A DNA stretch of 11,181 bases from Alphaproteobacteria bacterium UBA2954 (lineage in GTDB: Bacteria > Pseudomonadota > Alphaproteobacteria > Puniceispirillales > Puniceispirillaceae), in assembly GCA_002348585.1 (NCBI GenBank), contig DEBO01000005.1, forward strand, positions 2,682 to 13,862. Direction: 5' to 3'. Each line of letters opens with the position of its first letter. Positions within the stretch are counted from its first letter, which is position 1. The translations under genes and the position numbers were made by a program. Shown here piece after piece: positions 1 through 5,910 of the stretch. The notes below the pieces were generated by a model that ran no database searches, was not told the DNA's origin, and worked only from the letters and a program-made list of their open reading frames with translations.

Positions 1-2
1 TT

Positions 3-1679
3 TTAAACCAGCTATACCGCCATACAAGGCTACAAACCAGTTTTGCTGTCAATATGCTGGCAATGAATAATGGGCGCCCTGAACAGATGGGCCTTCGAGA
101 TGTGCTGAACGCCTTTTGTCTGTTTCGTCAGGAGGTGGTTACGAGGCGAACACGGTTTTTGTTGGATAAGGCCCGGAACAGAGCGCACATTCTGGCAGGG
201 CTGCTGGTCGCCCTAGCCTCGATTGATGAAATCATTGAGATAATTAAGAGGGCACCAACAGCAGAGGAAGCTCGCTCGGACCTTATGACCAAAGCTTGGC
301 CTGCGCAAGATGTTGAGCCTTTTATTGCGCTCATTGATGATCCCGGCCACGCGGTGGTAGATGGCCATTATAAGTTGTCGGAAGCTCAGGCAAGAGCGAT
401 TCTAGAGCTCCGCCTGCAACGTCTTACGGGCATGGAGCGAAAAAAATTAGCTCAGGAGACTGAAGAGCTTGCTGATCAAATCACGGATTACCTGGCTATA
501 CTTTCAAGCAATGACAGGTTAATCGATGTTATTCTGACAGAATTGCAGGAAACCCATGACCGGCTAGATGAAGCGCGACGTACTGAAATTTCAGATGCTA
601 CAGCTGATCAGGATGATGAGGATCTGATCCAGCAAGAAGACATGGTGGTAACGGTCAGTCACCGAGGATATATAAAACGGGTGGCTTTGTCAGACTATCG
701 GGCTCAACGCAGGGGTGGCAAAGGGCGCACAGGTATGAAGACACGGGATGAGGATTTTGTTACTCGCCTGTTTGTAGCCAATACTCATACGCCTATTTTG
801 TTTTTCACATCAACAGGAATGGTTTATCAACTGAAATGTTACAAACTTCCTGAAGCTTCGCCGCAATCAGTGGGCAAGGCTATGGTCAACCTGCTGCCCA
901 TCGCGCCGGAGGAAACAATCCAGACAGTTATGCCACTGCCACAGGACGCCGATAGCTGGGACAGTCTAAATATTATGTTTGCAACTGCAAACGGATCAGT
1001 GCGGCGTAACCTATTATCCGATTTTACCAATATAATGCGGAATGGCAAAATCGCTATGAAACTGGCAGAGGATGACAGTTTGATCGGCGTTCTACCTTGT
1101 CAGCCATCTGATCATATTTTGTTGGCCTCACGAAGGGGCAAAGCTATACGGTTTGCCGCAGAAGATGTCAGGCTGTTCAGAGGCCGAAATTCAGTTGGCG
1201 TGCGCGGAATGCGTCTGCTCAACGAGGACAAGCTCGTATCTATGTGTGTCATTCGCGATCCGGAACAGGAATTTGTCCTGTCAATAACTGAAAATGGTTT
1301 TGGTAAAAGAACCTCGGTTGGGGAATATAGAAAAGCAGGCCGTGGCGGGCAGGGGGTTGCAAATATTGAAACTTCAGCCAGAAACGGACTTGTTGTTGCC
1401 TCTTTCACGGTCTTTGCAGAAGACCAATTGATGCTCGTCACTGACGCTGGAAAAGTAATCCGCATCCGCGTTGATGGCGGCGAGGGCGATGTAATACGTA
1501 TTGCTGGACGTAAAACACAAGGTGTTAGATTGTTTGAAGTAGATGGTGAAGAAAAGGTTGTTTCGGTTGGGGTCATCCGTGATGTGGACGACGGCCACGA
1601 TACAGAAGACAATAAAACATCAGGTGAGCCACAGGATGCTGAAACAGATGGGTTCAGTGGGGAGCAGACAACAGAATGA
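3..1679 (+). CDS. gyrA: DNA gyrase subunit A, C-terminal part (5' end outside window)
   Basis: GyrA is the DNA-breaking and DNA-wrapping subunit of gyrase, which introduces negative supercoils into DNA. The frame is open from the left edge, so the start and the catalytic tyrosine region lie outside. The visible 558 codons begin in the part of the N-terminal domain reading LNQLYRHTRLQTSFAVNML, then the coiled-coil tower (REVVTRRTRFLLDKARNRAH). The C-terminal beta-pinwheel follows. It opens with the canonical GyrA box QRRGGKG (nt 705-725), the seven-residue motif needed for DNA wrapping that separates GyrA from ParC. Repeated blade motifs such as TANGSVRR and TENGFGKRT follow, and the protein ends in an acidic tail (DVDDGHDTEDN). 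The stop overlaps the coaD start (ATGA), a gene order common in Alphaproteobacteria. Identification is secure; only the length is incomplete. Confidence 0.97.
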   Translation, partial: LNQLYRHTRLQTSFAVNMLAMNNGRPEQMGLRDVLNAFCLFRQEVVTRRTRFLLDKARNRAHILAGLLVALASIDEIIEIIKRAPTAEEARSDLMTKAWPAQDVEPFIALIDDPGHAVVDGHYKLSEAQARAILELRLQRLTGMERKKLAQETEELADQITDYLAILSSNDRLIDVILTELQETHDRLDEARRTEISDATADQDDEDLIQQEDMVVTVSHRGYIKRVALSDYRAQRRGGKGRTGMKTRDEDFVTRLFVANTHTPILFFTSTGMVYQLKCYKLPEASPQSVGKAMVNLLPIAPEETIQTVMPLPQDADSWDSLNIMFATANGSVRRNLLSDFTNIMRNGKIAMKLAEDDSLIGVLPCQPSDHILLASRRGKAIRFAAEDVRLFRGRNSVGVRGMRLLNEDKLVSMCVIRDPEQEFVLSITENGFGKRTSVGEYRKAGRGGQGVANIETSARNGLVVASFTVFAEDQLMLVTDAGKVIRIRVDGGEGDVIRIAGRKTQGVRLFEVDGEEKVVSVGVIRDVDDGHDTEDNKTSGEPQDAETDGFSGEQTTE

Positions 1680-2191
1680 CTAATCATATCGGCCTTTATC
1701 CGGGGACATTTGATCCGTTGACCTTAGGTCATATTGATATGATCGAGCGCGCCAGTCATATCTGTGATCAACTCATTATCGGAGTTGCTGAGAACAGCGG
1801 AAAATCGCCTCTGTTTTCTTTATCACAAAGATTAAGCTTCGTTCAAAAACAGGTTGATTATATTCAACAAAAAGAAAACGACATATCAAATATTAAGGTC
1901 GAGAGCTTCACTGGGCTTTTGACTGATTTTGCCCGACAAAAAGGCGCGTCATTTATTATCCGAGGGCTACGTGCGGTTTCTGACTTTGAGTATGAATTTC
2001 AGATGGCAAGCGCTAATAAACGTCTCAAACCTGATTTGGAAACTGTTTTTCTTACCGCATCAGAAAGCCAGCATTTTGTAGCCTCCTCTTTAGTCAAGGA
2101 AATAGCGCGCTATGGTGGAGATATTAGCTCGTTTGTGCCGGTTGAAGTCAGCCAATATATGGCAGAGGCATTTTCGGATGAAAACAGCTGA
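1676..2191 (+). CDS. coaD: Pantetheine-phosphate adenylyltransferase (CoA biosynthesis)
   Basis: CoaD transfers AMP from ATP to 4'-phosphopantetheine, giving dephospho-CoA, the penultimate step of coenzyme A synthesis in the cytosol. The 171-residue protein is slightly longer than the usual 160 or so. Visible family motifs are YPGTFDPLTLGH (residues 8-19, holding the nucleotidyltransferase TxGH motif at 16-19), IRGLRAVSDFEYEFQMA in the middle, and HFVASSLVKEIA near the end, matching the family's ISSSxVKE segment. The ATG overlaps the gyrA stop codon by 4 nt, so translation is probably coupled and the two genes share a transcript. No intrinsic terminator is evident directly after the stop. The product call is secure. 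Confidence 0.96.
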   Translation: MTNHIGLYPGTFDPLTLGHIDMIERASHICDQLIIGVAENSGKSPLFSLSQRLSFVQKQVDYIQQKENDISNIKVESFTGLLTDFARQKGASFIIRGLRAVSDFEYEFQMASANKRLKPDLETVFLTASESQHFVASSLVKEIARYGGDISSFVPVEVSQYMAEAFSDENS

Positions 2192-2254
2192 GATCAGATT
2201 AATTCTGGTTAGGAATAATCATTTGTATGATGGAAAATCAGCTGCATAAAATGC

Positions 2255-2283
2255 TTTACAGCGTAGGCTCAGGTCAGTATACC
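2255..2283 (+). promoter_or_regulatory. Candidate sigma70 promoter of the tRNA-Lys gene
   Basis: TTTACA (2255-2260) and TATACC (2278-2283) are separated by exactly 17 bases. Transcription would start about 2290, some 20 bases before the mature tRNA 5' end at 2309. Position, spacing and match to consensus all agree, but promoter calls by eye remain tentative. Confidence 0.5.
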
Positions 2284-2308
2284 AAGCCTATCCGCAAGTC
2301 GGACCTGC

Positions 2309-2384
2309 GGGCGGTTAGCTCAGTTGGTAGAGCAAGTGACTTTTAATCACTGGGTCACAGGTTCGAATCCTGTACCGCTCACCA
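2309..2384 (+). tRNA. tRNA-Lys, anticodon TTT
   Basis: This 76-nt gene folds into a complete cloverleaf. The acceptor stem is GGGCGGT (2309-2315) with ACCGCTC (2374-2380), including one G-U pair. The D arm is GCTC/GAGC. The anticodon stem AGTGA/TCACT encloses the loop CTTTTAA, with anticodon TTT at 2342-2344. The T arm is ACAGG-TTCGAAT-CCTGT. Discriminator A2381 and an encoded CCA (2382-2384) complete it. It reads lysine codons AAA and AAG. A promoter-like element precedes it and an intrinsic terminator follows 5 bases after the CCA, so it appears to be a single-gene unit. Confidence 0.97.
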
Positions 2385-2389
2385 TTCTT

Positions 2390-2424
2390 AGTCGTTGAAA
2401 TCATTGCATTTCAACGACTTTTTT
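2390..2424 (+). terminator. Rho-independent terminator after tRNA-Lys
   Basis: A perfect 12-bp inverted repeat, AGTCGTTGAAAT (2390-2401) and ATTTCAACGACT (2408-2419), encloses a 6-nt loop. Six T residues (2419-2424) end it. It closes the tRNA transcript, and possibly the upstream gyrA-coaD read-through. Confidence 0.9.
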
Positions 2425-2601
2425 CTTGTCGTAAATTTGTATCAAGTTGATTAGGGTGCCGCCGGAGTGCCAAAAACTTTCGCCCGTTAATCGACCATAT
2501 CAGTTACCTTAACATTTTTTTCCTCAAAAGCTCGACATTTAAAAAATTTTACAGAATCATAAATGTGTATTTTTTGGCGTGCGCGGGGCTTTTTAACCCA
2601 A

Positions 2602-2609
2602 TGACGTCA
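2602..2609. promoter_or_regulatory. 8-bp palindrome TGACGTCA upstream of a small gene, possible operator
   Basis: TGACGTCA is a perfect 8-bp palindrome ending 24 bases before the ATG at 2634 and 13 bases before its Shine-Dalgarno sequence. That is a natural position for an operator. The spacer from 2425 to 2600 otherwise shows only A/T runs and weak promoter-like words. An 8-bp palindrome can occur by chance, so this is only a candidate. Confidence 0.2.
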
Positions 2610-2633
2610 GTATAGAAGTTGTAGGAGGTCTGC

Positions 2634-2936
2634 ATGAGTATAATCAGAATTACTGTGCGCACGTTTCAAAATGAGGAGCATGCCGCTATGTTCCTTCAAA
2701 TAGGCAAAACTGTGCCAGATATGCTTAAGGCTGCTGGACACAAATGCAGATGTAAAATGGCTCTGTCACAGCGCAATAAAACCGAAGTTTTATCTATCTG
2801 GGAATATGATGATGAGGTGCATATGAAAGCTGTAAGGAAAACGCTCTCAGAGCTATCCAAACTTCCAAATTCACTTATGCCAAAGGAAATTGCTTATCAG
2901 GCGGATATTGTCCACGAAATATCCATAGATCCTTAA
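2634..2936 (+). CDS. Small conserved-looking protein of unknown function, 100 residues
   Basis: The start is fixed by a near-perfect Shine-Dalgarno sequence AGGAGGT (2623-2629), four bases upstream of ATG. The 100-residue product has no signal peptide and no membrane segment, so it is expected in the cytosol. It has alternating short strands and helices: SIIRITVRTF (strand), EEHAAMFLQIGKTVPDMLKA (helix), KCRCKMALSQRNKTEVLSIWEY (two strands), then a helix from EVHMKAVRKTLSEL and a final strand YQADIVHEI. That pattern, with a central WEY, resembles the dimeric alpha/beta-barrel fold of antibiotic-biosynthesis-monooxygenase-like proteins, but I see no diagnostic residue and do not assign a function. 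It stands alone between the tRNA terminator and a gene-poor stretch. Codon use looks normal, supporting a real gene. Confidence 0.7.
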   Translation: MSIIRITVRTFQNEEHAAMFLQIGKTVPDMLKAAGHKCRCKMALSQRNKTEVLSIWEYDDEVHMKAVRKTLSELSKLPNSLMPKEIAYQADIVHEISIDP

Positions 2937-3391
2937 GCTGGAATAATGCCCACCACACTTGTTAAGGATTAGCACCCATAAAACTTTCACATTTCTGTCG
3001 TCTTTATGTGCATGCTCGGAAACGATAGCCTGGACGTGATGAAATTAAGGTAGCGTCCAGGCCATCATCTTCACAATCATCTAAGCTTATGGACCTCTCG
3101 CAATCTACATCAAAATATTTTACTAGGCAGAGTCTCGAAGAAAACTATAATGTTTTTAGTTACAGAGCATTTGAAGACATTAAGAGTGAATAATTGACCG
3201 CAATAAAAAGGGGTGGAACCTTTATCAGAACAAACCAAGAATAAAAAGGAACCTCATTTGGACATTAAATAAGGAGAAGGAAAATCTCCTCTCTAGACTG
3301 GAACTGCCTGCAGGCAATATTTCTTCGTTGAAAATGGCTTTTCCAGAAGTGGTGTAATAGAGCCCTTTTGCTTTCAGTTATAATTCGGATG
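2937..3391. other. Gene-poor stretch with short broken reading frames
   Basis: No complete gene is convincing here. On the + strand an ATG at 3089 opens 34 codons to TAA at 3191-3193, with protein-like residues (KYFTRQSLEENYNVFSYRAF), but no ribosome binding site precedes it. The same frame is open back to a TAG at 3025-3027. On the - strand a frame open from 3377 to a TGA at 3225-3227 reads GLYYTTSGKAIFNEEILPAG, again without a start. Both could be remnants of genes or chance. A 9-bp inverted repeat lies at 3028-3062. Confidence 0.35.
3028..3062. repeat. Perfect 9-bp inverted repeat with 17-base spacer
   Basis: GCCTGGACG (3028-3036) and CGTCCAGGC (3054-3062) are exact reverse complements. 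No T run follows on the + strand and no A run precedes it, so it is not a standard intrinsic terminator. It could form an RNA hairpin or be the end of a lost element. Confidence 0.5.
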
Positions 3392-3684
3392 TTATCTAAG
3401 CTTACAAATTGCCATTGGGTCGGAAGGTAAACGGGGCATGATGGGATCATCAAGGTCTATCAGCTTAAATCCTGCCTGTTTATAAAGATAAGCTAAAAGA
3501 AATATGCAAGCTTGCTCGCGTATCCTGAAATCGCTTAGCGTTATCTGCACAGTATCATCTAGTACAGGCAAAAAGCCATTAGTCCTACTGACTGATTATA
3601 ATTAATGAGAAAGCATTCTCGATAGCCAACATCTTCTAAGCCCTGTAAAACAAGAGCATAAGCCACTGCCTATTCTGCTGCAGG
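3392..3684 (-). pseudogene. Remnant of an unidentified gene, disrupted by a stop and a frameshift
   Basis: Reading the - strand from 3684, one frame gives PAAE, then a TAG (3670-3672), then AVAYALVLQGLEDVGYREC and on to LINYNQSVGLMAF. At a run of five A on the + strand (3570-3574, T on the coding strand) the protein-like signal jumps to another frame. That frame runs on for about 60 codons (DDTVQITLSDFRIREQ, LLAYLYKQAGFKLIDLDD, PIMPRLPSDPMAI) to a TAA at 3392-3394. One extra T in the run would join the two frames. The parts read like a small cytosolic alpha/beta protein, perhaps acyltransferase-like, but I do not recognise the family. No start codon or ribosome binding site is clear. A TGA (3685-3687) blocks the frame upstream, and the neighbouring small membrane gene overlaps it. 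Decay or sequencing error are both possible. Confidence 0.45.
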
Positions 3685-3887
3685 TCAGTTTTCTTTTTTT
3701 CAGTCTTCAAAATATGTTTGATAAAGAGATGAGCGACGACTGCAGTTGATATAAAAAGGCCAATTCCGCCCTATTTTTCAGCAAGCCTAGCATTATTGTC
3801 AATTGCAGGTGGAGACCACAACTCTGCACACATGATGATTGTAAATAGCCAAACTACAGTTAGAAGGGCATTTTGAAAAACGCTCAT
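3636..3887 (-). pseudogene. Small two-segment membrane protein interrupted by an in-frame TAG
   Basis: ATG at 3887 is preceded by a strong ribosome binding site (GGAGGAAGGA directly upstream), so translation should start here. The first 38 codons (3771-3887) read MSVFQNALLTVVWLFTIIMC followed by AELWSPPAIDNNARLAEK, i.e. one membrane segment and a short loop, then TAG at 3771-3773. Immediately after the TAG, in the same frame, comes GGIGLFISTAVVAHLFIKHI and a lysine-rich tail (LKTEKKKTDLQQNRQ), a typical second membrane segment with positive charges. The frame finally stops at 3636-3638. This suggests a roughly 80-residue, two-helix inner-membrane protein broken by one nonsense change. Alternatively the 38-residue product is the real gene, or the TAG is read through. 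No homology is recognised. It follows another small membrane gene on the same strand by about 80 bases. Confidence 0.5.
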
Positions 3888-3908
3888 TCCTTCCTCCAGT
3901 ATTTTTTT

Positions 3909-3914
3909 ATTATA
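3909..3914 (-). promoter_or_regulatory. Consensus -10 box (TATAAT) before the small membrane gene
   Basis: On the - strand TATAAT occupies 3914-3909, about 22 bases before the ATG at 3887. A start of transcription near 3902 would leave a very short leader containing the ribosome binding site. No good -35 box lies at the usual distance, so confidence is limited, and the A/T-rich context makes chance matches easy. Confidence 0.35.
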
Positions 3915-3969
3915 TACTTTATTTCAGATAGTTAACTAATTTTCTTAACAGAACATAATAAAGACCATG

Positions 3970-4158
3970 TCATATAACATTTAACAGGACCATGATATAG
4001 GCCCCACCAGCAAAACCTACAGTAACCCATAAGATCATGCCTATTCCATTACGCATAGGCCAACCAAGTTTTAGACACAGCTTGTTAACAGCATCATAAG
4101 ATAAAAATAGCCAAGCCATCATAACAATAGGTAGCATAATAGCATCCAGCCAGCTCAT
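3970..4158 (-). CDS. Small hydrophobic membrane protein of unknown function, 62 residues
   Basis: This - strand frame encodes a 62-residue protein with two predicted membrane helices: residues about 4-21 (WLDAIMLPIVMMAWLFLS) and about 38-58 (GIGMILWVTVGFAGGAYIMV). A short polar linker (YDAVNKLCLKLGWPMRNG) separates them. The frame extends to an ATG at 4170, but GGGAGG (4168-4163) inside that extension is a strong ribosome binding site, best spaced for the ATG at 4158 (or 4161); I use 4158. It is divergent from the thiamine operon. The broken small membrane gene lies downstream on the same strand, about 80 bases away, and has the same type of ribosome binding site, so the two may have worked as a pair. 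I do not recognise the family and infer only inner-membrane location. Confidence 0.55.
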   Translation of the reverse strand: MSWLDAIMLPIVMMAWLFLSYDAVNKLCLKLGWPMRNGIGMILWVTVGFAGGAYIMVLLNVI

Positions 4159-4302
4159 CATTCCTCCCATTTCGTTAAGTTAAGGCAAAGGCCAGTGTTA
4201 CTGTTGCAGTTAATGTTTAAAAAAATTGCACAGAAAAAACATAGCAGTAAGAGTGACAAAGGGAAGAGAAGGGAAATAATTTTCAGTTTTTATGCATGTA
4301 AC

Positions 4303-4332
4303 TTGACTCTTCCTTCAGCTTTCTGTTTTAAA
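4303..4332 (+). promoter_or_regulatory. Candidate promoter of the thiamine salvage operon
   Basis: TTGACT (4303-4308) is followed after 17 or 18 bases by TTTTAA/TTTAAA (4326-4332). The predicted start, about 4338, falls just before the first base-paired nucleotides of the TPP aptamer. That is where a riboswitch leader would begin, and it supports this choice over other A/T-rich words upstream. Confidence 0.45.
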
Positions 4333-4339
4333 TTATGCG

Positions 4340-4422
4340 CATGACGGGGGTGCCTGACAGATGCTAGGCTGAGAAAGTCCCTTATTACCTGACCCAGATA
4401 ATGCTGGCGTAGGAAGTCAATG
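4340..4422 (+). promoter_or_regulatory. TPP riboswitch (THI element) aptamer
   Basis: The leader contains the conserved thiamine pyrophosphate aptamer. The pyrimidine-sensing CUGAGA is at 4369-4374 and ACCUGA at 4387-4392. The hairpin CCAG/CUGG (4394-4397 with 4404-4407) encloses AUAAUG, and GCGUAGGAAG at 4407-4416 completes the pyrophosphate arm. P3 pairs GCCU with AGGC around 4352-4369, and P1 pairs UGAC (4342-4345) with GUCA (4416-4419). Binding of TPP is expected to lower expression of the thi genes that follow. No GC-rich hairpin with a T run lies between aptamer and gene, so control is more likely at translation initiation than by termination. Confidence 0.95.
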
Positions 4423-4457
4423 TGGCCTGAAGGTTTTGCTTTTTTAAGAACCACATC

Positions 4458-4484
4458 TTTCTTCTGCGTCAATTATAGAGGAGA
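4458..4484 (+). promoter_or_regulatory. thiM: Predicted Shine-Dalgarno-sequestering hairpin of the TPP riboswitch
   Basis: UUUCUUCUG (4458-4466) can pair over nine positions, with three G-U pairs, with UAGAGGAGA (4476-4484), around a 9-nt loop. This covers the thiM ribosome binding site AGGAG (4479-4483). GGAAG in the aptamer's 3' part (4412-4416), or GAAGG at 4429-4433, can instead pair with the same pyrimidine tract and so free the ribosome site when TPP is absent. The pairing is read from the sequence; the switching mechanism is inferred. Confidence 0.5.
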
Positions 4485-4492
4485 TAAGAGCT

Positions 4493-5272
4493 GTGGACGA
4501 CGTTTTAAGAAAATTTAGAGAGACAACGCCTCTGGTTCATTGCATAACCAACTATGTTGCAATGAATATTTCAGCAAATGTACTTCTGGCTGCTGGTGCA
4601 TCACCTGCTATGATTCATGCGCCTGAGGAAACCGCTGACTTTGCCAAAATTGCTGGTGCGCTGACTGTTAATATTGGAACATTGTCTCCACCCTGGGTAG
4701 AGGGAATGAAAAAAGCCATAACAGCTGCGAGTAACGCGAATGTACCTTGGGTCTTTGATCCTGTTGGCCACTTTGCCACACCTTACCGGGCTTCTGTTGC
4801 CCAGGATATATTAAAGATGGGACCAACAATTCTTCGGGGCAATGCGTCTGAGATTATGGCGTTGACCGGGCAAAATTCTGAGGCGAAAGGGGTTGATTCA
4901 ACTGATCCTGTAGAAGCTGCAGAGGCAGCTGCATTATTGTTGGCCACAGCCCATAACTCTGTGGTTGTCATTACAGGCGAAACAGATTTTGTAACAGATG
5001 GAAATCGAATTGCTCGTGTAAAGGGAGGCTCCGACCTCATGCCGCAGATAACGGCTATGGGCTGTTCTCTAACCTGTCTAATGGGGGGATTTGCGGCAGT
5101 TGCGCCTGCATTAGCGGCAGCTGTTGGCGCTTTAGAACTGTTTGCTAAGGCCGGGCTTGTTGCCTCTCAAACAGCCAAAGGACCAGGGACATTTCAGCCG
5201 TTATTTTTGGATGCCCTTGCTAACACTACACCGGAAAAGCTGGCCGCTGCTGGTCTTGTCACATGGCAATAA
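4493..5272 (+). CDS. thiM: Hydroxyethylthiazole kinase
   Basis: ThiM phosphorylates 4-methyl-5-(2-hydroxyethyl)thiazole with ATP, so that recycled thiazole can enter thiamine synthesis in the cytosol. The 259-residue length is normal for the family. Motifs seen: PLVHCITNYVAMN (13-25), SPAM (37-40), NIGTL (60-64), FDPVGH (88-93), RGNASEI (115-121), VVVITGETDFVTDG, and the active-site segment TAMGCSLT with cysteine 191, where many family members have TGTGC. The start is GTG at 4493, supported by AGGAG (4479-4483) nine bases upstream; no better ATG lies nearby. It is the first gene behind the TPP riboswitch, so it should be repressed when TPP is plentiful. The 3' end overlaps thiE by 10 nt. Confidence 0.95.
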   Translation: MDDVLRKFRETTPLVHCITNYVAMNISANVLLAAGASPAMIHAPEETADFAKIAGALTVNIGTLSPPWVEGMKKAITAASNANVPWVFDPVGHFATPYRASVAQDILKMGPTILRGNASEIMALTGQNSEAKGVDSTDPVEAAEAAALLLATAHNSVVVITGETDFVTDGNRIARVKGGSDLMPQITAMGCSLTCLMGGFAAVAPALAAAVGALELFAKAGLVASQTAKGPGTFQPLFLDALANTTPEKLAAAGLVTWQ

Positions 5273-5910
5273 CCCGTCAGTCCCTATTGCTTTATCTAGT
5301 CACTGATCCCTTTCTATGTGCGCAGACTGGCTTAGTTGAGACAGTGACAGCAGGCTTGAAAGGCGGCGTGAGTTTTGTTCAGATCAGGGATAAGCAGGCA
5401 ACGACGCAGCAGCTGATTTCTCTTGCGCAGCAAGTAAAGCAAGTTATAGCGGGAAGTCATGTACCACTTGTGATTAATGATAATGTAGAGGCAGCAATCG
5501 CTAGCGAAGTGGATGGTGTTCATATTGGACAGGAAGATATGGACGCTACAGAAGTCAGGCAGCTTATCGGGCCAGATAGAATTCTGGGGTTATCCGTAGA
5601 AACAGAAGCTACGGCGTTAAATCTCGACCCTGCCATAATTGATTATGCAGGGGCAGGGCCAGTCTTTGCTACTCAGACAAAGCGAGACCATAGAATGCCC
5701 ATAGGGTTTACTGGCTTGAAGCGTTTATGTTCATGCTTAACTGTACCAACTGTTGCGATTGGTGGGTTAAAGGAAGAACACTGCACGGCCGCGCTGGCTG
5801 CAGGCGCAGACGGTGTTGCGGTTGTCTCTGCCATTTGTGGTCAGCCTGATCCAGAGCAATCGGCGCGTAATCTGCTAGCCAGACTGAAGCGTGCAGAGGG
5901 GGAGTTATGA
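5263..5910 (+). CDS. thiE: Thiamine-phosphate synthase
   Basis: ThiE joins hydroxymethylpyrimidine diphosphate to thiazole phosphate, releasing pyrophosphate and giving thiamine phosphate. The 215-residue TIM-barrel protein shows the expected landmarks in order: YLVTDP (11-16), VQIRDK (39-44), VINDN (70-74), DGVHIGQED (84-92), GPVFATQTK (132-140) and VAIGGL (164-169), the last being the phosphate-binding loop. The ATG lies inside the end of thiM (10-nt overlap) and has no good ribosome binding site of its own, so it is probably translated by coupling to thiM. It overlaps thiD by 4 nt at the other end. In this operon it receives its two substrates from ThiM and ThiD. Confidence 0.95.
   Translation: MAITRQSLLLYLVTDPFLCAQTGLVETVTAGLKGGVSFVQIRDKQATTQQLISLAQQVKQVIAGSHVPLVINDNVEAAIASEVDGVHIGQEDMDATEVRQLIGPDRILGLSVETEATALNLDPAIIDYAGAGPVFATQTKRDHRMPIGFTGLKRLCSCLTVPTVAIGGLKEEHCTAALAAGADGVAVVSAICGQPDPEQSARNLLARLKRAEGEL

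Noticed and set aside
1112..1687. A 191-codon - strand frame opposite gyrA
   Set aside because: It is fully antisense to the conserved gyrA C-terminal domain and is rich in serine, threonine and proline, typical of a shadow frame.
3265..3453. A 62-codon - strand frame starting MMIPSCPVYLP
   Set aside because: Its start lies within the better frame ending at 3392, it has no ribosome site, and its residues look less protein-like than those of the overlapping frames.
4290..4472. A 60-codon - strand frame over the riboswitch leader
   Set aside because: It lies antisense to a well-defined TPP aptamer, whose conserved RNA motifs explain the sequence, and it has no ribosome binding site.
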